Shown here: positions 1-12,100 of the stretch, piece by piece | Layout: each line of letters begins with the position of its first letter | How positions within the stretch are numbered: position 1 is the stretch's first letter | NCBI GenBank assembly: GCA_003117195.1 | Contig: BDSI01000231.1 | Coordinates: 41,596 to 105,595 of the forward strand | Direction: 5' to 3' | Origin: Eudorina sp. 2006-703-Eu-15 | Lineage: Eukaryota > Chlorophyta > Chlorophyceae > Chlamydomonadales > Volvocaceae | DNA: 64,000 bases | Notes under the pieces: model-generated | The model's input: the letters and a program-made list of their open reading frames with translations, nothing else | The model's database searches: none | Told to the model about the DNA's origin: nothing | Made by a program: the position numbers and the translations under genes

Positions 1-364
1 ACCCTTCCATTTGACTTATGTCGGGAAGCTTTACATAAAGTTAACGACGATCACGTCGACAAAATCCACAACGCCAAATTCAGGAAACGAATAAGGACGG
101 AAACGATTAGTTGTTTCTTTGCAACGGTTCCCGTCAAGCAACACACGCATCGTAGCTGCCCTTCAACTTAAACAAGTCACAACCACGTGTCCGGGACGTG
201 CGAAAGAGCTGCATTGGAGCGTACGGATGAATGGGCAGTACAATCGGCAATCGTGGTCCTTTACCGTTTAGCGCACAAACACACTGCCATGATCATTCTT
301 GCTTGAAGGACCCTCCACAGCTGAATTTATTTTCTTGTTACCTCGATAAGAACCCTGCTTTCTC
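1..364. other. Upstream region of the first F-box/LRR gene
   Basis: No coding exon is recognised here. The stretch is less GC-rich than the genes and should hold the promoter and 5' UTR of the plus-strand F-box gene that begins at 365 or 425. No clear TATA box was seen. Confidence 0.4.
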
Positions 365-3153
365 ATGGGGGCCGCATGCCAGGAACTGGTTAGGCCACAT
401 GAGCAGGAGCATGACTGCTCAGACATGGCTGACGCATTTGCGAGGCTAAACTTTGGCGCTCGGACCAGGACGAGCACCAGCGGCCAGCAGGAGGCTCATC
501 TTCCGGACGCAGCGGTGCGAAGTATTGCAACCTACCTGGTCCAGGGCGAGCCGCCAGGGCATGTCCTGGTTCACCTGCTGGCATTCTGCGGGGTTTGCCG
601 GCAGTGGCGCGCCGTGGCGCGCGAGGTGAACCCGGGTGTGTGCATCGGCTTCGACGTTCTGGAGAACACGTTCTGCAGCCTGTCCTCCATTCAGCGATTC
701 AGGCGGCTAAATATGTCGCAGAAGGAGGAAATGTTCTACTCGGGATCAAAGCTGCTCGTCGGTAGGTGCAGCGTAGGTTGGTTGAGCGCATTGGCCGCCA
801 GGACGGGACACCTCTTGAGCTGGTTTTGGTGCTTGCTTTCTCGATAGGTTACACGGAAGTTTGCTTTTCCGGGGAGGCTGTATCGGACCGGCTGGTGCTT
901 TCGGTGGCCCAGCGAGTCGGCGCCAAACTGGTGAAGGTGAAACTAAACAACGCCAAGCACATCGCGGACACGGCTCTGTGCGCCTTGGTGCGCTCAGCTC
1001 CTCTACTCCAGTCGTTTACGGTGGAAGAGCTGGATAAGGATCGGGTGTATGGTAAGTGCTCGCGCGCGGGCCCCGAGGCTGCCCGGTTTCACATTTCACA
1101 AGGAGCAACTCCTGCAGGCTCTTTTTTGGAGCCGCTCCTGGACGGCTGCCGTGAACTCGTAACGGCTCACGTCGCAAACATACCGTCCTTGAGCTGGGCC
1201 GCTTGCAAAAAGTCCAGCGAGAAGTGGGGCCCGAAATGCCTCAACAAGCTCGTCGTGAGGACGGTGGGCCTGGATGACAGCTTTGGCATTATCATGTCAA
1301 AGCTCGGAAACCTCACCGATTTGGAGCTCGACGGGCCGGCGGTGAACATCAAAGCGGGCGCGCTGCATTGGTACGCGTCGCTTCGTAACCACACAGCCCA
1401 GCTTCTCAATGGCACTGCAACACGCTTTCGTTGTTGCTTTGCAGCCCATCCTTAAGTCGCGTGAGCTACCTGGTCAGCCGGAAACCGGACCTCGACGAGG
1501 CGCTTCCCGCGCTGCAGCACATCCGGGAGCTGAAGCAGCTGGAGCTGATTGTGCGCAATTTCGTTCTGACTGCGGACAACCTGCGGCACATCGGTGAGCC
1601 CGGGCGACAGGGGGCCATGCAACCGACCGGCAGCAACTGAAAAAGCACTTGTCTCGCCCGCGGGGTGTTGCAGGTTCGCTGCCGGTGGCGGACCTGAGGC
1701 TGGACAGCTACGTCTACAAGCAGCAGCCCACTCTGAGCCGCAGCAGCTACAGCCACGTGGATAACGAGGGCGTGAAGGCCCTGGTGGATGGCATCTGCCA
1801 CCGGTGGAGCCAGCAGAGCTCGGGTGAGAGCTGGTTGCTGGGATGTATGACCGCGTTAATGCTTGCGGTCCTCCGGCATTGCGACACCAGAGCCGGGTCG
1901 TCCGCATGTCGTCATCGCGCATGGGCGTCCGCATGCTGGGCAGTTATGCTACACCTGACACTTCGTCATACGCGGTCCAGCCATGTGGGTAATGAAATGA
2001 AGAGATCCCGGCGGCACCGAGGCACCGTTCTCCCGACTATGGCGTGGTCCCTGCTGGCCTTATGCGCCGACCGTCACGCGGTGTACTCCTGCTGCATGTT
2101 GGCTCGTGTGACCCGGGTGCTGCTTACGGTGGCTTGCAGACATGTGCCCGATGAAGTTGTCGCTGTGCGGCGCGACGGCCCTCACCCACGACGCCGTGAG
2201 CGCTTTGCTGCGGCTCCCGGTGCTGACTGAGCTGGACATTGGGGGCTGCTGCCGGATAACTGCCATGGACAAAATGCGACTGGTCGCCAAGGTGAGCGGA
2301 TTCTGATTATGCGGTTGTGGACGGGGGTTCTGGGAGGGCCACTTGGTCACAGGACAGGAAGGTCCCCCTGATCTGATCTGCAACGGCTGCTGACAACGCA
2401 CGTCTTTTACGAGTGCCGGCGCCGGGGCCTGTGCCGTATAGCACAGCAAGCCTTCGGGGTGGCGTTGCGGGTCCTGGGCAGGGGGCTGGCGCCGATCCCA
2501 TCAGAGGGCTCGAGGCTTGGAATCTGTGCCAGGAAGGAATGCTGTTCTCTAGATACGCTGGCGCTGCGTGGTGCCGTGGGGTTGTTACGTGGTGCAGCCG
2601 GGAAGTGTCCGACGAAATCCTGGGGCAGCACCACTGCCGGCTGCGAGAGGCATCTCGCTTGGATCTGCATTTCTCAACAAGTGCAAGCTTGGTTGCTTGG
2701 CATGATCAATGAATGCGGGGGCTGGGCGTTCAGCCAGTGGCGCGCAGAGCCGACGATGTTTGAAGCCACGGAATACCTGGAAGGCCTCGTGGTCTGGCGG
2801 CTGGGACGGCTGATTCCTGGCGTCGAGTACAAAACTTTCTCTAGTTTGTACAGTTTGCAATCACGTGGAGCTTGCAAACTCGCGGACACAACTGCTATTG
2901 TCTACAACAACAATTCTTGCAAGGCAGTCTCACGAGCAGGCATTCGCACCTTGCGTTGAGCACGCCTTTCGTCACATTATTGCATTTGAGCTAGATTGCT
3001 AGTAATGCTGTTGTCAACGTGTTCCTGTTTGGCGTCTCTGCTCGTCCGACTCTTCCCCCGCTTCAGGTGAAGGCCGGGCGGGAGATGCTGGAGTCGGGAC
3101 GCCGGCCCCAGGCCCGCATCGTGAACACCCGGTTCCCCGGCCTGCTGCTGTGA
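365..3153 (+). CDS. F-box/leucine-rich-repeat protein (7 exons)
   Basis: Exons reconstructed from GT-AG sites with continuous phase: 365-761, 848-1051, 1118-1370, 1445-1593, 1674-1823, 2140-2291 and 3067-3153 (stop TGA 3151-3153). The product is 463 residues, or 443 from the alternative in-frame ATG at 425. The N-terminus has an F-box-like segment (LPDAAVRSIATYL followed by VCRQWRAVA, roughly residues 45-80). Most of the rest is irregular leucine-rich repeats, e.g. LGNLTDLELDGPA, IRELKQLELIV and LRLPVLTELDIGGCCRIT. Proteins of this type recruit substrates to SCF ubiquitin ligases in cytosol or nucleus (family knowledge); the substrate is unknown. The last intron (2292-3066) is long and could hide an alternative exon. 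It is related in architecture, not clearly in sequence, to the larger F-box/LRR gene at 52.5-58.1 kb. Exon phases all agree; the exact start is uncertain. Confidence 0.75.
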
Positions 3154-4715
3154 TGCTGCTGCAGCAGGGCGGGACGGCGCACCGGCGGATAGGCGGGCGT
3201 TCAAAGCGGCGGCACGGTCAAAGCGGCGGCGCATGTTCGTTCGCCGTCGCTGTATCGAGACATATCATCTGGGTGTGGGGAGAGGATCTTAAGGGGGCAA
3301 ACATCTGCTGTGGAAGGAATGGGCAGGGGTTTACTGCTATTACGGATGAGGAGCGTTCTACTACGGATGGGGCGCATTCAGACTGTCAGATCTCTTTAGT
3401 TGACCGTCGGACGACTGCTTCTGCTTCTCAGATGTTCGTTGATTGTACCCGGCCGGCAGCTGCAAAGCCGTGGAGGACACATTGAGCATCAGGACCTTTA
3501 AGAGCTTAGGTTGTAGTCGCCAGAGCGTTGGTAGAGGATCCCAAGTTGTCGTTGGCTGACGCGTGGGCGGAAGTGCCGCGTGTGAACGTGTGGTTGGGAG
3601 TGGGGCAGGGGCTTGCTGCACGACGACATTGTCGTTTCACGCAAGTCACGTGGCAGGGTTGCCGCCGCATGTCGTCAGGAGGGCGCATCACGATGATCAT
3701 ATCCATCATAATGCTCCGACCGTCATAATGCAGGGTCCGACAATGCCGGGGGTCGCTGGTGAACCTGTCGTACGAACATAATCGTAGCGGATTGCGCGGA
3801 TCTCGCCCCGCGCGCACGGCGGCGGCACACGCGAGCCGCAATCTGGCGCTGAGACGGGGCGCAGGGCATCCAAGGGCGACAGGGCGCGGTGTTGGGCGGC
3901 TTGGATGTGCTGCAACCCGCGGGGACTGCGGGCCGGCATGGGGGCTGCCGTCGACTGTCATCTGAGGGCTCGTCGACGGGGTAGTATCGCGTCCGTCCGC
4001 GACGTGCTGTTGTTTTTTTCTGTGCACTTGTGCATGCCTCTGGTGGGGTTTTGGGGACGTCGGGGTGGGTGGCACGTTGCAGCACTTGTGTTCCCGAGTG
4101 CCGCCGCAGGGCGGGGCAGGGGGCGGTAGGGTTGGGCGTGTGTGTGGGGGGGGGAAGCGGAACGCGGTGTGAAGAGCGCGGTGTGACTGGCGGCCGCGGT
4201 GGTGCCCGGGGGGGGTGCGCAATCGCAATCGCAGTCACCGAAGATTCTCTCTCTGAACGCTGCTCTCATGACAGGACGGACGGACGGCCGACTGGCTGGC
4301 AGCGCACATGGAGACTGTGCAGTGAGGAAGCACTGCGCGCGTTTGGCCCTCGTATGTCGATCTGCGTCTGCGAGCATCACCTGTGCGGCGGACTGGGACA
4401 CCCCCCCCCCTTCCTTCACCAGCGTCGGCGGATGTGCTGGCGGATCGACGGCGGGTCGTTCTTTCCTTCGCGGACTTGGGGCATGGACGACAACGAAGGC
4501 GTGAAGTGGCTGTTCGGTTGATGTGTGGCACATATCGCCGGCTTGCTGCAGGGGAATCTTCGGTTGTCGCCGCGTCTGTGCGGAGGGTCGATCACGTTGG
4601 GTCTTCCCAGGTGACGTAGGTGGTGGCGTGAAGGGGTGCCTGGCCTGGTGGCGTGTGAGTTGGTCGTGAGCCCGTTTCTGATGGCGCCTACGGCGGGAAA
4701 GCTGACGGACTGGCG

Positions 4716-4745
4716 TGGTGGTGGTGGTGGTGGTGGTGGTGGTGG
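4716..4745 (+). repeat. (TGG)10 microsatellite
   Basis: Ten perfect TGG triplets in intergenic DNA. Confidence 0.95.
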
Positions 4746-5102
4746 CACGATGCCAGTTCATTGGCTTTGCCCCGGGAGTGCTGCCAGATGGTATAGCTGG
4801 TAGGGGTGTATGGCCAGGTGGCGCTGGTTGACCTTGTGAGGCCTTGCCGCTAGGTGTGCACCAGAGAGACACCTGCGCCCACTCCGGGCCGGCAGGTGAA
4901 GGAGCTGCGGCTGGGACTGTCGGGCCTGACTGCTTCTTGGGGGGCCCTTAGGACAGCTGCTGTCACCCACAGGTTTCTCGAAATGGTGCCGCGCGTTTTG
5001 TCGCGACGCCCTGGGGTCCGGGATCCCTTCGCCGTCTCACCTGCGAGTGTCCAGGCGAGCGAATATTGCGGTCCCCGAGCTCTCGGCTGGCTGTGTCAGG
5101 CG

Positions 5103-5156
5103 CCCCATGCCCGTGTCTGCGAGCCTGTGCCCCATGCCCGTGTCTGCGAGCCTGTG
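5103..5156 (+). repeat. 27-bp perfect tandem duplication
   Basis: The 27-bp unit beginning CCCCATGCCCGTGTCTGC occurs twice back to back (5103-5129 and 5130-5156) without mismatch. No gene is recognised around it. Confidence 0.9.
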
Positions 5157-6699
5157 CCATGTCCAGTCCCGCAACCGCAAGGGCTACAGTTGCCAGGAGA
5201 TGTTCCTGGCGTGCAGTTCCCTGGCCACCTACCGGGGTTGCTGGGAGCCGCATGTCCCTCAGCGCCGTCCCCTTGTGAGGCCCCTGTGTCCCATGCCGGA
5301 GGCGGAACACTCATTTGGTGGGCCGCGAGAGGTGATGGTGGTCTGCAGGTGAAGGTGATGGAGGTCTGAAGGGTTTCACCTCCGTCAAGCTCGTTCAGCC
5401 CGTATGCGCACACAGCTGCGAGACCTGCCGTCGTGGGCGACAGCACCCACATACCCATCGTGTGGTGTGCGCCGAGGTGTCGAACTGTGTCATGAAGGGT
5501 CTTGCACGAGGGCTCCCTGGAGCTGCCGGATAATGAGGGGATGTCGAGGGATTGAATGGTCAGGGAGGGAAGGGGAGGGTTCGCCCAGGGGTTCAGGTAG
5601 TACCGAAGCACCCGAGAAAGCGGGAGTCCACTTGGGCCGGGGCCGGCACTGAGCCCGTGGGAGCCCGAAGGAAATGCCGGCAGTGGCTTTTTCCTTGGAT
5701 GGTTCCTTGGAGGCGTTGGCACCACTGGGCGATAGCTGTGGGCGTGGGCGTGGGGTTATCTCTGCCGAAGGGTTAGACCCTGAGCAAGGCATATTGCACG
5801 CAACACGAGGTCGGGGGGAGGGGCCAAAGGCCGCAGATGGTAGGCAGGTCAGGTCAGGTGGGGGCAATGAGGGGTGAAGCCCTGCAATCCCTCGTTTGTC
5901 TGTTTGGCTCTGTATCCCTCGAACTGCAAACATACAGATGACGGATTTTCTGTTGCACGGAGGTTGGAGGCCTGCTGCGTGAAACCTGAAACGGGGCCGG
6001 TATCGGCGCTCTGGCCGTGCATGGTGCCGCTCAGTCCGGTGCCAATCTCAGAACACACCGACTGCATGCGCCCGCGGTGTGTGGAGGCAGGGCGAGGACG
6101 GGGGTGACACACCGGCGGGTCCGCCGCTGTCGGTCCACTGCTGGATGGGGATAGAACACCCTCGGGTGCCCTTGGCTGGTCGCAACGAGGAATCGAAGCC
6201 CGGGTTTACGTGCCCCCTGAGACATGTGACTCAACTTCGTGAAGTGTCCTAACCCGGCCGTGCACATGGCAGCTACAAAGTGGGCCCCGAAAGGCACTCG
6301 TTTGAGGACGACGTGTGCTTGGTTCACCGCATGAGACGGATCCGCCCGCCTGCCAACATGTCGATCTCCCCCTACTTGGCGACACTCTAGCGGAAGGACA
6401 CATCATAAATTTACAATTTGTCGTGGCAAGTCTACCAGAAAGCCCACCTCGCGAAGAAAGGTGTCCAGATGACAATCGCCCAGCATATGGCAGATCGCCA
6501 CTACCCCTCACAACTCCTCATATCCAGCATGCGACGGAGCGGGACACGACCAACCGCCCGACCCCCAAAAAAGGGTCGCGGCGTGTCCCTCCCTCCCTCA
6601 CGAACGGCACGTCCTAGGGCACTGACCGCGTCACTGCAGCACGTCCGCTGAAGGAGCCGGTACGGGTAACCGACAAGTTACCCACATGCCGTCTGTTGC

Positions 6700-8265
6700 A
6701 CTTCAGCCCCCAGTCGTGACGGCCCCACGCCCACCCCACCCCGCCCTACCCTAACACCTCACACAACCCCGCTGTGACATAAGCGAACCTGGTTGACTCG
6801 TCACACTCACGCCACCGCGGCCCCTCCTCCCGAGTCCTAACGCGCCCCTGCGTGCCCGCCTCCCCTTTCCCGCATGCAACTAACATCTTCGTCTTCCTCC
6901 CTCCCGCCCTCCTTTCCGCGGTCCCTTCCGCGGTCCTTCCCGCCTCGGTCCCTCCCGCTCCTCGAAGGGGTCCACTCCGATACATACCTCCCACGCTTGC
7001 AAAACTGATACGCGCACACACATGCGAGTCGCGCATCGACAAAACCTGCTCCTCTCCAAAACTGCAGCTTCGCGGCGGCGTGGCGCCCGGCGCGCACCGG
7101 CTCTCCTCCGGCCCCCCCGCCAGCACATCACGTCACATCACATCCCCAGAGGGCGGTGCCCCGCGGCTACTTCACACGCGGGCCTTGCCGTGTGTGAAGA
7201 AGGAGTACAGAAATACATTCGTACAGGCTCCAAAAAGTGGTGTTCCGCGATCGCATGAAAAGACACACGTGCCGCCGTGGCGCCGCCCCCCCTCCTGACA
7301 GAGGCCTGCCTGGCGGAGCAACCAGCACGTGTCGATCGAGGCAGTCGGCAACAAAAAAGCAAAAACCGCAATCGCGGTGCGCGACCCCCGTCATCGGCGA
7401 GTAACCCGGACGCGCTCTGCATTCGGCACTCAACATAAACGAACCCTACATAAACCCCTCATCCTCACCCCCCATGTATCCATCCACTGGACTGGTCAGC
7501 TTGCTAGACCCCGTCGAGGCACGTCCTCGCCGAGCTGCACACAATATGCGCACTGCACCCTCCTCCACATGGGATGTCCGGAGGAGGGTGCACAGGAAAT
7601 TGTGTCAAAGACACACTCAGGACTCCTCCTCCTGATGTCCGGGAGGGGGGCAGCGGGCGGTCGCCCACCGCCGTGATGTCGTCCAGAGCTGCGTCGCCGT
7701 GATGGCTGGCCAGCGCAAAGGCCCCCTTCCGCCATTCGCTCATTGAGTCCACGTCCCCAGAGTCCACGTCCCCTAGAGTCCAGGACGCGCGGTGCGGTGC
7801 GGTGCGGTGCGGCGCGGTGCGGTGCAGAGTCCTCCTCCGGCTGGAGAGAGAGGTACTGGCGGATGTGGTCCGCCGGGTACGCGGTCGGCAGGCAGGTGGC
7901 CGGAGGAGCCAGGAGCCAGGAGCCAGGAGCCAGGAGCCAGGGGCCAGGAGCCAGGAGCCAGGAGCCAGGAGCCAGGAGCCAGGAGCCAGGAGCCAGGAGC
8001 CAGGAGCCAGGAGCCAGGAGCCAGGAGCCAGGAGCCAGGAGCCAGGAGCCGGAGGCGAGGAGCGGCCCTTCCCCCCGGCCCCACCCGGCCATGGGTGGTA
8101 TCCCTGCTGCCGTACGTCGTGCGGGAGAGCACCTCTTGGGCCGCCGATGCCACCGCCGTCCCGCCCTTGGTCCTCCGATTCTACCGCACCACACCGCACC
8201 ACACCGCAGCGCAGACAGAACATGGGAGCGGGCGACGGCAGTCACCCCTCACCCTCTAGAGGCCT
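6700..8265. other. Region 3' of the starch synthase gene
   Basis: No gene is recognised. The minus strand here should contain the 3' UTR of the starch synthase, whose stop codon is at 8266-8268. It carries a short GCGGT-type run (7791-7825) and the CCAGGAG minisatellite. A minus-strand open segment near 7600-7770 was considered as an exon but lacks a recognisable product. Confidence 0.4.
7904..8053 (+). repeat. 7-bp CCAGGAG minisatellite, about 21 copies
   Basis: A heptamer (GCCAGGA on the plus strand) is repeated about 21 times with one G/A variant near 7941. Because 7 is not a multiple of 3, it creates long artefactual open frames in all frames. It lies about 210 bp beyond the starch synthase stop codon, probably in or next to its 3' UTR. 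Confidence 0.95.
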
Positions 8266-9039
8266 TCACCAGTCGACGGCGATGGAGCGGTACACGTCCA
8301 CGTAGCTCTTCGCCGACTTAGCCCAGCTGTCGTACATTCGTGGCACGGGGCACGGAGAGGCGAGCGAGGCCGACGGGCAACAACGGGAGGGGGAGGCAGA
8401 TCATGACACCATCTCAGGCGATCTGTGCCTTGGCTCCTCGGTGGACGGCGGAGGGGTGCGGTGACCCCCAACCCCAATCCCACGGGTTCCGGACTCACAC
8501 CCAAAACACCGCAGAAGCTCCCAGAACCTACCCGAAGCTGCCAGCCCATGTCATGGACTTCCTCCCGTCCCATACACACATGCGCGCCGCCTTCTTCTAT
8601 TCCCCCCTTTCCCCCCCTTTCCCCCTTCGCTGGAGATCCTGGTACAGTCGAGTCTCTATCGGATGTTCGCTCTGGCAGCAGCGCAGTATAAACATGTCTA
8701 CCAATTTCCTATACCCCCTTCCCCCCTTCCCCGCTCCCGCCCCTACCCCCGCCCCACCTGACATCCAGCCGCATGTTGTCCTGCGACAGCGCGGCCCAGC
8801 GGCCCGGCTGCTGCTGGTAAAGCTGCAGGGCGCGGTCCAGGGCGCCGTACAGGGAGCCCTCGTCGGAGCCGTCGAAGACGAAGCCGTTGCGCGGCCCCGC
8901 CGCCGCCGGCCCGTCCACATCGAAGACCGTGTCAGCAAGGCCGCCGGTCCTGTGGGTATGCGTGTGGGTGGGGTTGGTGGAGGTGGTGCGTGTGGTGCGG
9001 GTTGGCTTGGGTTGGGCAGGGGTTCAATGGGAAAATGAG

Positions 9040-9134
<95 letters not shown>

Positions 9135-12100
9135 GAGAGCAGCACCGAAACACTCCCCGCGCACATCGCCGCTCGAGGCCGTCCCTCCCCTGAGCATCCC
9201 TCACACCATGACCACCACATGCCACCCGCGGCTCGTTCTGCTCACCTTCGTACGACAGGTACGGCTCCGTACCGCAGCGCGATCATCTGCGTCAGTCCGC
9301 ACGGCTCGAACATGGACGGCACCACCACCACATCCGCGGCCGCGTAGATCATGTGCGCCAGTCGCTCGCTGTACATGATCTTCAGCCTGCGTGTACGACG
9401 ACAACGACGGCAGTGTACGGACATGCTCGCACGTCGTACTCCCACGTCTTTACTTCCCCTCCACCCCTGGTCCTCTTTACACCAACCACCCCGGGTACAT
9501 GTGTCCACAAAATGCGTGTGTTTGTGGACTTGCGGCCCACAGGCCCGCAGGCCCAACGCGCGCGAACGCGCGGGCGCGCGGCGACACGGGCCCCCCTGCA
9601 CCACTTTATCCACCTCCCCAGCCTCCACACCCCACGCATCCACCCAACCACCCACCCACCTTAACTTTTCCGCCCAGCTCACCCCCCTAGCTATAACCCA
9701 CCGCCGAGCTCAAGCACCCTGCTGAGTAACCACCCAGCAGCCGCTGCCCAGCCCAGTACCAACCGCCCACGCGCCCCACCTGCAGTCCGGGCTGTCCCTG
9801 AACTGCCCCTCCGCCAGCGCCTTGAACACCGGGTCCGAGTGCCCCGAGCCCAGCAGCACGAACTGGCCGCCCCGCTCCAGGGTGCGGAACAGCGCCGCCT
9901 TGATCAGGTGGATGCCCTTCTGGGGCACCAGACGGCTCACCACCGCCACCAGCGGCTTGCGGGGATCCACCGCGAGACCCAGGCCCTGGGAGAGCACGAC
10001 AGCCCGCGCGGGAGGGGAAGGGAGGGGTGGGGTGGGGTGGGGTGGGGTGGGGTGGGGCGGGGTGGGGGAGGGGGAGGGGTACAGGCGGAGAGGGGTATAG
10101 CAAAAACCGTTTTTGGGGGAGAGGGAAGTAACCGGGCATTGCGAGCGCTGTGTCTGTGCCAGTGCTGGTTGAGACGAGGACTAAACCCCGGGGGGTACCG
10201 CCTGAAGCGGCGGCTCAGGACAGTTCGGTCTTTCAGGCCATGAAACCCCGCCGCTGCCGCCGCCCGATCCCCCAAACCCAGCCCCCGCCCAGCTCCAAGG
10301 TCACGCACACACACACACATACACACACGCGCACACACATACAGACGGGCGCTAATCCGCCTGTGCATGTTACGCACTCCTGCTCTGCCTGCCATACACA
10401 TGCGCACACATACAGACGGCCCTGGGTGAGGCTTCTCATTAAGCACATACCGACACTTCCATACTTCATGGCTGAACACACCTCCCCGTTCCTCGCAGGC
10501 GCACACACACACACACACACACACATGCGCCATGCCGCACCTGCTGCAGGAACTTCTTGCACAAGGCCTTGCCCTCGGGTCGGTCGGCGTCGAAGTTGGC
10601 GGGCAGCAGCGCGTCAGTGGCGGGGTCCCACTCCTCCGTGTCGATGCCGTTGAGGATGCCGTGGAACTTGGAGCGCAACTGCGGGCCGGGTCGGGTCGGG
10701 TCGGGCCGGGCCGGGTCGGGATGTTACGGGTCGGGGGTAAATTGAAAAAGAAATAAACCGGGTCGGGGTGTTACGGGTCGGGGTGCTACGGATTGGGGTG
10801 GCACCCCCAGATGACATTCGCTGGCACGTGTTTGGGAACCGAAAGGGAGAGCTGACGAAGCCGCCCACCCATCAGGACGCGGGCGGCGGAGACCTCCCAC
10901 ACCGACCAACACGCAGCACGCACACCCCGTGGTTGCGGGCGAGGTGGCAGAGGCCCCGCACGCGCCTCTCCCCCGTACCCGGGCGAGGGGGCTCTCTGTT
11001 GGGGCTGGTACATGGGATCCTGAAGCAGCCCTTGGCCGGCGTCAGGCCCGGTCAGAAGTGTAACGATGTCACACACCCCGACGTTCCTGCGCCCCCACCC
11101 ACCAAAACAACACACACACACCGAACAACACCCCGCACCTCAGGCCGGGCGAAGGTGCTCCTCAGCCAGCCCGCGGCGCCGCCGTTGAGGACCTCATTGG
11201 CGTAGGTGGGGGACACGGTGGTCACCGCGTTGGAGTACACGATGCCGCCCTGGGGGGTGGAGGGGTAAGAGGGGTTACAGGGGAGAAGGGGGGAGGGGGA
11301 CGGGGTCGCTTCACGTTTGCGGGGATCAGTTGCGAGCCCTGGGGGGTGGAGGAAACCAGAGGTCGCTGACTCGACCCTGCACACACACAAGCACCCCCTC
11401 CGACCCGGGCGGCTCGTCCCCCCCCTTACAGTTCTACGAGGCGGCCTCACACCCGCCCTGCCCTGCCCCGACCCGCCCTCTGTCCCCCGCTACCCTGCCT
11501 CCCGCCCTCTGTCCGCCCACCTTCATGAGGTTGAGTCGCTCCGGGTTGTGTCCGATGGTGCGCTCGTCCAGGGCCTTATCGATGGACGCGAACTGCTCCC
11601 CCGGCAGCCCCGCGAACGAGAACTCGTCCTGACGGCACTCACCTGAGGGGGGCCGGAGGGGCGGGTGGGTGTTAATGGCAAACCCGCCCGCGCGCGTGTG
11701 TGTGTGTGTTATCAAGGAGAAAAGCTGAGCCGCGAAAAAACAGACCCGTGTCCAGCAATGCAACCGACGACTGAGACCGAGACCAGAGTTACCAATATGC
11801 CAGGGCGAAGTATGTCGACCATAAGTAGTCCCAAGGTGGTGTAGTCCGTGATGCTGTGGCGCCCCGTATCGTTGTCGAGCGCCGGTGGGCGCCGTTACGC
11901 CAGCAGAAGTAGCGGCTATGACGCCGTAGGCTAATGCAGACGAAACTCGACTAAACTACCTACTGATCCTAAGGTGTGTGTGTGTGTGTGTTTAATGAGA
12001 AGCGTGTGTGTATGTTTGACGGCGGGCAGGGCAGGGGTGCGGGACATGCAAGGGGCATACGGTAGCCGAGCCCAGGAATGCCCGCAGCCAGCCACTCACC

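Larger units (their letters stand above)
3154..6699. other. Gene-free stretch, no product recognised
   Basis: Many open frames exist on both strands, but none shows a recognisable domain, convincing splice structure or compositional break; they are typical of stop-poor GC-rich DNA. The stretch holds a (TGG)10 run, a 27-bp tandem duplication at 5103-5156 and G-runs around 4143-4220. It includes the 3' UTR of the F-box gene at its left end. Confidence 0.5.

Noticed and set aside
3506..4872. Pro/His/Thr-rich minus-strand frames of 170-304 codons
   Set aside because: Low-complexity composition from G-rich DNA and the TGG run; no motifs or splice sites.
7496..8321. Six long frames through the CCAGGAG array, rich in Leu-Ala-Pro-Gly-Ser-Trp or Gln-Glu-Pro-Gly-Ala
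   Set aside because: The 7-bp unit opens all frames; no conserved flanking sequence was found.
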